From positions 248,001 through 312,000 of the forward strand of contig OX637625.1 in assembly GCA_951802195.1 (NCBI GenBank): 64,000 nucleotides of DNA, read 5' to 3'. Below are positions 58,280-64,000 of the stretch, piece after piece; the first letter of the stretch is position 1; every line of letters starts with the position of its first letter. The position numbers and the translations under genes were made by a program. Origin of the DNA: Tausonia pullulans (taxonomy: Eukaryota > Basidiomycota > Tremellomycetes > Cystofilobasidiales > Mrakiaceae). The notes beneath the pieces are model-generated. The model was not told the DNA's origin. It worked only from the letters and a program-made list of their open reading frames with translations, and did not search any database.

Positions 58280-59254
58280 ATGCATAGACGACCAACTACT
58301 GCGGTGGTCTGCCTCCTCTCTAGACATGGCTACGCATTAACACCCAACCCTCCGCCACCAGCAAGTTGGGCTTTCAGCGAGACTGTCGAAGATCGGCGCT
58401 CTCGTTTTCTCGCCCGGGCCACTCGCCTGTCGACGACTGGAGGCGAGCGCGAGGTACATTGGTCTGCTTGCATGAGAACTCACCCAACAGGGATAACTGA
58501 CCCCGTCAAGAGCAGGTCTCGGCTCTCATAGACGAGGTCTTGGTTGACAAGGTCCGTTGATGATACCATTGATGATATCTTACGGCTCAACCAGTCAGTC
58601 GGTTCTTCTCGTCTTTGAATGCTTGTTCATTCAACTATCATGTCCAGAACATTGTCAAAGCCTCTCATCCATCCATGTACGCTTGGAGGTGCTCCGGTAA
58701 TCCTCCTGGTATTTCACCTGCTCAAGGTAAGTATATCTCTGCGTGGGGCTACGGCGAGCTCATCAACTCGACTCGTACTGATATTAATCTCCGGCCGATC
58801 GGCTCGGCTTGCGCCATACTTCCAGGCAAGCAGGACAATGGAGAATCGGGAGCAGGAACTGTTCTCTCGAGTCTCCTTGAGAAGAGCGTACGTCTTCTGC
58901 CGCCTGGTTCTTGGTCCGAGTACCATCGGTGTATGCTGACGCGCGCACATTCGTCCCCGACATTTTCAGGGCGCACAGAACGTGCTCCTCGTCGTGACGC
59001 GTTGGGTGGGTGCTAATGTTGTTCCCCTCTCGTGCGCTCGGTGCAACTTACACATTGGGCAATCTCGTCTGATCTTTCGTGCATTCATGCAGCACAGCGG
59101 AAGCCCCCTCGGCCCTGCGCGGTTCCGACACATCTCAACGGTAGGCCGGCAGGCGTTGGAGCGAGGGGGCTTTCTTCCTTTCTCTTCTTCCGCGGAGGTG
59201 AGAAGCAAAGTTAAGAGCAAGGGCGGTAAGAGGGGTGAGAAGAAGGGAGATTGA
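58280..59254 (+). CDS. IMPACT/UPF0029-domain protein
   Basis: Six exons: 58280-58453, 58516-58551, 58648-58726, 58826-58887, 58970-59005 and 59093-59254, giving 182 residues. After an N-terminal segment (MHRRPTTAVVCLLSRHGY) comes the UPF0029 fold: the VEDRRSRFLARATRL motif, VSALIDEVLVDKNIVKASHPSMYAWRC across two splices, GKQDNGESGAGTVLSSLLE, NVLLVVTRW and LGPARFRHISTVGRQALE then RGGFL. The family includes yeast Yih1 and mammalian IMPACT, which block Gcn1-Gcn2 activation, and bacterial YigZ. This protein lacks the N-terminal RWD domain that Yih1 uses to bind Gcn1, so it may be of the stand-alone type. The tail (KVKSKGGKRGEKKGD) is strongly basic. The exon 5 end (GTGGGT donor) was chosen because it keeps family spacing. 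Confidence 0.85.
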
Positions 59255-59408
59255 AGCGAAAGCAATTGTCGGGGCAACGGCGTTGAACATGGGAACATTC
59301 GAGTCCTAGATGGCTCTCCCGAGGAAGACCCCGTCTCTCGAGAGCACAGCACGGCGAGTTGAGAGAAAAGATCGCATAGTCCACAAGTCAATCGTAACGG
59401 TCCACCTC

Positions 59409-59843
59409 CTACTTGAACTCCTTGTCTCCGGGGATGGTCTTTCCGGTGAGCTGTATGAGAGTAAAAAAAGCGGGTCAGCTTCCTGATCAAGTTTTAGGCG
59501 GGGGACAAAAATCAAACAAACCTTAGCAACACCAGACCGGATACCGCTATAGACAAGTAGATCGCCCTGTCAGATCGAGTATGAGGGTCAAATTAGAGAG
59601 CAAAGTAACTCACTCAGAGATCTTTTCCGTCGTCGAGTGCGACTGCTCGTGGCCAGCCCGCTTTCCAAGAGCGTCGACGCCCTAAAGATGAGGACGAGTA
59701 AGATCATCAGGTGCTAGACATCGAGGTATTCTCAAGCCGACGAGACACACCTTGTCAAGGAAATCTCCGTTGCCGGCGCCGGAAGCAGGGGCTCCAGTAG
59801 TGGTGCCAGCAGGGGCGTTGGTGTTTCCAGTGAGGTTGTTCAT
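59409..59843 (-). CDS. Small hydrophilic conserved protein
   Basis: Four exons: 59843-59751, 59681-59613, 59546-59522 and 59450-59409, giving about 75 residues. A Thr/Gly/Ala/Asn-rich leader (MNNLTGNTNAPAGTT) is followed by a hydrophilic helix: DFLDKGVDALGKRAGHEQ, TTEKISDGIRSGVAKLTG and a basic end IPGDKEFK. Small fungal stress proteins with a DYLDKGLDAVEK...TEKITD...TGKxIP pattern look similar from memory, but no function is assigned. The leader has a 16-nt C tract on the sense strand 90 nt upstream of the start. Converges on the IMPACT gene with about 155 bp between. Confidence 0.72.
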
Positions 59844-60752
59844 GTTGATATGAGGTGAATAGAGAAGAAGAGTGGAGTTGAGGAGATGGGGGTTGAGGGA
59901 AAGCGACCTGATGAATGGCAGAGGGAGGAGGGCGGGGGGGGGGGGGGGGAAGGGGGGACCTTCCTTTTCGAGCGATTGATTGACAGAAACAGGCCCAAGC
60001 AGGCCGGAACGCGTCATGGCATGAATTCGAAAGCGCCATCCACCCCTGATGACGAATTTTCGGCAACAAAGCGAGATACGCCCTTATTGATGCAATAATA
60101 GCAACAAGAGACCGAGGCTGAAGAGGGGCAGATCTGTTGCCCAAGAGCCGCGAAGTCCCCTTCCTCAGTCAGACCTGGCGGAGGAAGGGCCTTGCGTCCC
60201 GAATCACAGGGCTGGCTGTCATGAGAAGATACGATGCTCCACTTGACCCGCTCAACCATCATTACTTGCGTCCGGGTCATCAAACTCGGCTACCCTCGGT
60301 CTGCCCTGGCACTTCATGTCTTTCGAACTACAGCATCTAAGCTATATACACGATGGCAGAGCCACATATTTCGAACCTCACCACTGGCCCCCTGGCTCTC
60401 TACGTCGCTCCAAAGGTGACTTCGAACTCGAACCAAAGAGAGATATCTTTGCCACGCTCTGAGGACCAAGTCTGCCTCATGTCTTGGCTCTCAGGCATAC
60501 CGCAAATCCGAGTGGCTCACTAACGTGCATAACTGGATTGGGAAGTCAGCTTTCAAAGGGCGAATGTCAAGGACTGCCTGAGCTTCCCGTCTCCGTGCAA
60601 GGCAAATGAATTACGAGATGAGATTATGATCGCGAGGCTCGAGCACAAAGATTTCACAAAGTCTCAACTGAACTGGCCCCAGCTTTTAGCCATAATAAGT
60701 TTCTCATATTTACCCCCATCGCCGATCCCATCTCATCGCAAGCTCAATCTCC
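59844..60752. other. Intergenic stretch between the small gene and STU1
   Basis: About 900 bp with the 16-nt G run (59934-59949). It should contain the promoter of the small gene and the STU1 3' end. No gene is seen. Confidence 0.45.
59934..59949. repeat. 16-nt G run (C run on the sense strand)
   Basis: In the likely leader of the small hydrophilic gene, about 90 nt upstream of its start codon. C-rich on the sense strand. Confidence 0.8.
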
Positions 60753-63700
60753 TCATCTCCTTCTCGACTCTCTCTCTCCCCCCCGCGCCCGCCCCATCTC
60801 GCACTTGGTTCTTGTCGAACCTGCTCCCGTCCCCCCGAAAGGAATCACATCAGCAACGTTCCACTGTTGGACTCGACAAACGAGGCACGCACAGGTATGT
60901 CAAAAGGTGGATCCTCTCTGGCGTCAGCCCCTCCAACAAGCTGAACAACAGCGTCTCATCCCGCAAGACAAGCTGAGCCGCCAAGATCGCCGTAGCGGCT
61001 GCTTCGCGGACGCTAAGGACAGGGGATGAGAGCGCCTGCATCATTGTCACCCGAAGAAAAACGTCAGAAGAAGGGAGGGGCAGGAAGACAAGAGGCGCAA
61101 GAGACGTACGGGAACGAGCACGTCCCTCAATCGTGGCAGCTCCTCCTCAACGATCTCCCCTGGCAAGAGCATGAATCCCCGTCCGATCGCCAGCAGGCCA
61201 AATGCTTGCCCCGGCGCCGACCGTTCCTCTACCCCATCCTCCGATGATGCAGAGGAAGCAGCGATGAACTGCCTCAAAGACGCCGAAACGATTGCCAAGA
61301 AGTAGATCGGCGACACCCGTCGCGCGAGAAGGGACACAACGGCGTACATCGCGCCCCGAATGGCGGGGTTTCGTTGATGGCCGGGAAGCGATCGGAGCTG
61401 CCAGAGAATCGAGCAGATGGAGGTTTCGTGCGAATCGACTAGGGGGGATTGGTTCTCGAGGAGGGCTTCGAGGAGGGCAAGGGAGAGTTCGACGTCGTGG
61501 GAGTCGGCGGATTGTTGCTGTAGGGGTGGGGGCAGCAAGAGAAGGGGGGGGGGGGGGGGGATCACTCAGTAAACGCAGTTGGCTGACGGTTAAGAGAGTA
61601 GGAACAAGGAACAAACAGCTGTCTCCCCCAGTCGCTGAACGAGGGTGTCGAAAAGTAGCTCAAAAAGCCCCTCCTCTCGCCAGAACGCCGCAACCCGAGC
61701 GTCGTTCTCGATGTTATCACCGCGACCGCCGCCGTTTGAGCTGTTAGAGCTGCTGCCGCTACTACAGCTGCTGTCGCTTCTGTTCCGCGAGTGTCCAGTA
61801 GAGGAAGATGATGTGGCAGATGAGGAGAACGACCAAGCCGCCGAGTAATGCAGGAGCGTCTGGAAAGCCCCGGTGGAGGGCGTTGGGCTCGAAAGCTCGC
61901 CGATGGCTTGCCATGGCGGGGTCTGGAGATCATCGTTCTGTTGCTCGAACGGCGTCTTTTGGTCGAGGGCTAATGAACAGGGATAGGTCAGCGGATCAAA
62001 TTGTAAGATACAGAGGGAACAGACTTACCAGCAAGACGCTTCCTCCACAGTCCCAACTCAGGCGTCTTTCCCTTCAGCAGTAGATCCGCATGTTTTGGCG
62101 AAGCAGTGCCAGACCCAAAAGAAAATAGACTCCTGTTTCCTGCAGCAGCAGGGCTGTCCTGGAACGCAGCGAAACTTTGAAGGCGCATTGTCGCTGCCGA
62201 AGAGTTGAGCGCGGGCGTTCGAGGCGGGGAAGGCATAACTGCGGCGGCTTTGGGCGTTGGCGGAGCTGAGGACTCGACGGAAAGCGGGAGGGAGGAGGTA
62301 AAGACGGAGGCTGGAGGGGTGGTGGATGCAGAGCGAAGAGGTGAGGAGCCACCCGCCTTTGTTTGGGAAGTGTAAGGGGACGAAGACGAGGGGAACAAGC
62401 ACGTGGAGGTCTCATCCTTGGCAAATTCGAGGAGCTGAGACTCGGCCGAGATAGCCTGGCTCGCTTGCGCTGAGAGCGCATCTTCGACAGGGTGATCGCG
62501 AAGAGCCGCCTGCGAGGGCGTCTCAGCGAAAAAGTCGATTGTCGTGCTGGCCGGAGCAGCAACTCGAATCGGTGTTCGAGGGATGGAAGAGCCACTAGCG
62601 GCAAATCTGTCCTCCTCCTCATCGTCGCCAGATAGGAGGCGGTTCGGACTAGGCGACCGTCGAGGTGATACGAGCTCTTCTTGACTCATGAGGGAGCCAT
62701 GGTCCGATGAACGGGTCGAAAGGCCGGAGTTGCTCCGCATCCGAGCTGCCGCCGATGAAGACGAAGACGTCAAGGAGGAGGAGGCGGGAGGCGCCGGAGG
62801 AGGCGTGGCTCGCGATGGGCGGACGGGAGATGAGAAAGAGAGGAGGGGCCGATCGGCCTCGCTCTGAGGAGGGGACCGCGCGGAGGAGCTCCGGCTGCTA
62901 AACAGTGGTGGCGGAGGTGTTTGGGCAGGAGCAGAGCGGGCCACCGAGGGAGACAGGGACGCCGTATCCGCAGAAAGGACGCGTGGCCTAGGCGAGAAGT
63001 CTGCAGATTCGGGCGTCACTGATGTCCGTATGATGGGTGAAGTCCGGCCATGCAGTGGCGATTGCGTGGTAGAGAGCGGTGAGTCCGGCAGCGGGACGAT
63101 CATGGCTGCAACGAGGGGCGAAGCTAAGAATGGGCTGTTGGGCTCGTCAAGGAGGAAACTGGACTCGAGAGGGGTGGGCGTCAACGGGATTGCTGTCGCC
63201 GCTACTGCCTCAACCGCTGCCGAGTCCTCTCGCTCACGTGCCTCCTGTGCCTCCTTCGCCTTCCGCTGCGCAGCGATATGAGCCGCCAGTCCAGTCCTCT
63301 TTGGCGCAAGGGCTGGCTTGCGCACGGCAGGGGCCGCCGAGGACGAAGAGCCGGCACCATTCACAGCGTTCGGCATCGCCCTCTCGAGGGCCTTTCTCGC
63401 CATCCCATCGAGAGACTCGAGCGTCTTCCTCGCGACTCCCGGCCAGACAGCTTCAAACGCCCAGAATGCCGCCCTCGCTGGCTCCTTGACGAGCGGGCTT
63501 GGGTCTGCCAACCCTTTCCTCAGAATCTTATCGAGTCCCTCGATGGCTCCCGCTGCTTCAAGCGCATGCAAGCCCTTGGGGTTTGACGTGTGAACGTCAA
63601 TGTACGTCTTCAGGTGCTGGAAAGCCCAAGTGCGGGCGCGGGGGGTCTTATCGACGCTCGCTTGGGAGAGAAAGGGCAGGATGATCCGAGGTAGAGCTGA

Positions 63701-64000
63701 AATGCACCCCAGGAGAACGGTAATGACGTGCTGGGTCTGCTGGACGACGACCGTCTTGGTAAAATTGGCCATCCGTGAGAGAGGGCCCAGGATCGTCTCG
63801 ACGAGAGGGTCGAACGCCGGGCCGAGCGCATGGAGAATGTCCGTGTAACAGTGACATGTTGCGCTGCAAAGTGTTGTGCGGAGACTGGCGAGAGCCTTGA
63901 GACTGCCTTCGAGGAAGCCGGAGCGGAGACCGACGACGAAGGAGTCTGGGTAGCGAGAATAGACGTCGCCTTTGAGCATGCCGCGGACACGATTGACAGC
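60753..64000 (-). CDS. STU1: CLASP-family microtubule-associated protein, 5' part outside the window
   Basis: Partial: the gene runs off the right edge in frame (RVRGMLKGDVYSRYPDSFVV). The TOG domain is clear: EGSLKALASLRTTLCSATCH, FDPLVETILGPLSRMANFTK, VVVQQTQHVITVLLGC and QHLKTYIDVHTSNPKGLHAL. A long Ser/Pro-rich disordered linker follows. Then a C-terminal helical domain begins after ELGLWRKRLAGK (exon from about 61930), with VELSLALLEALLENQSPLVD and LSVREAAATAILAAQLVLRD, and the last exon FDKNQVRDGAGAGGRERES ending at 60753-60755. Stu1/CLASP proteins bind microtubule plus ends and kinetochores and promote rescue. An intron at 61544-61560 holds a 17-nt C run (sense strand). The final exon is supported by phase and by the typical TYLF-type end of the family. 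Confidence 0.83.
61544..61560. repeat. 17-nt G run in a STU1 intron
   Basis: On the sense (minus) strand a C run in the pyrimidine tract just upstream of an acceptor that precedes a Gln-Gln-Gln-Ser-Ala segment. Confidence 0.8.

Noticed and set aside
60400-60500. A tRNA-like TTCGAACTCGAACC stretch
   Set aside because: It does not match a B-box with a matching A-box and no cloverleaf could be drawn.
1-64000. CRISPR array, secondary-metabolite cluster or prophage
   Set aside because: The gene content and introns are nuclear fungal; no spaced direct repeats or biosynthetic core genes are seen.

Overview
The window looks like a nuclear contig from a compact, GC-rich, intron-dense fungus. Nearly every gene is split by introns of about 57-105 nt with GT-AG ends and a CTGAC or CTAAC branch-point-like box, and many exons are very short. 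Gene content (Atg13, CLASP/Stu1, an IVY1-type BAR protein, fungal OPT transporter, complex I subunit, Pex11, CLPTM1) and gene style fit a basidiomycete yeast, perhaps of the Pucciniomycotina/Microbotryomycetes type. That placement is an inference from style and not a database match.

Layout. 1-3.5 kb: the 5' part of a YTP1-like membrane protein gene, a 12-bp tandem repeat, and the left copy of a 0.8-kb repeat. 3.9-21 kb: an unrecognised Ser/Pro-rich protein, an IVY1-like BAR protein, a two-RRM RNA-binding protein, PEX11, a Tctex-type dynein light chain, an unrecognised mitochondrial-looking protein, mitochondrial SSB (RIM1) and a single-span mitochondrial-looking protein. 21.8-33.6 kb: a SAP-RecQ helicase, a helical-repeat (PPR-like) protein, a small Cys-rich CYSTM-like protein, a second PPR-like mitochondrial protein and the complex I B22/NDUFB9 subunit. 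33.6-36.1 kb: gene-poor, with a possible gene remnant and the inverted right copy of the 0.8-kb repeat. 36.7-52.1 kb: ATG13, an acyl-CoA synthetase ending in -SKL, a doubtful small gene, cytosolic Asn-tRNA synthetase and an OPT-family transporter. 52.1-64 kb: a gene-poor stretch, a decayed ABC-transporter nucleotide-binding domain, CLPTM1, an IMPACT/UPF0029 protein, a small hydrophilic protein and the 3' part of STU1/CLASP.

The genes are mostly housekeeping and do not form a pathway cluster. Two are peroxisomal (PEX11 and the -SKL acyl-CoA synthetase), at least five look mitochondrial (RIM1, NDUFB9, two PPR-like proteins, the single-span protein), and three act in membrane or vacuole biology and autophagy (IVY1-like, ATG13, OPT). 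Short divergent promoters (143-180 bp) and 3'-3' gaps of about 150-210 bp show tight packing.

I did not find an obviously new defence, mobile or biosynthetic system. The most unusual features are micro-exons of 6 and 7 nt whose inclusion restores conserved protein motifs, an inverted pair of near-identical 0.8-kb repeats bracketing about 32 kb, a SAP domain fused to a RecQ helicase, a small Cys-rich protein carrying a ubiquitin-tail-like LRLRGG motif, and long homopolymeric C tracts on the sense strand of introns and leaders. All exon models were assembled by eye from splice-site phase and protein similarity.
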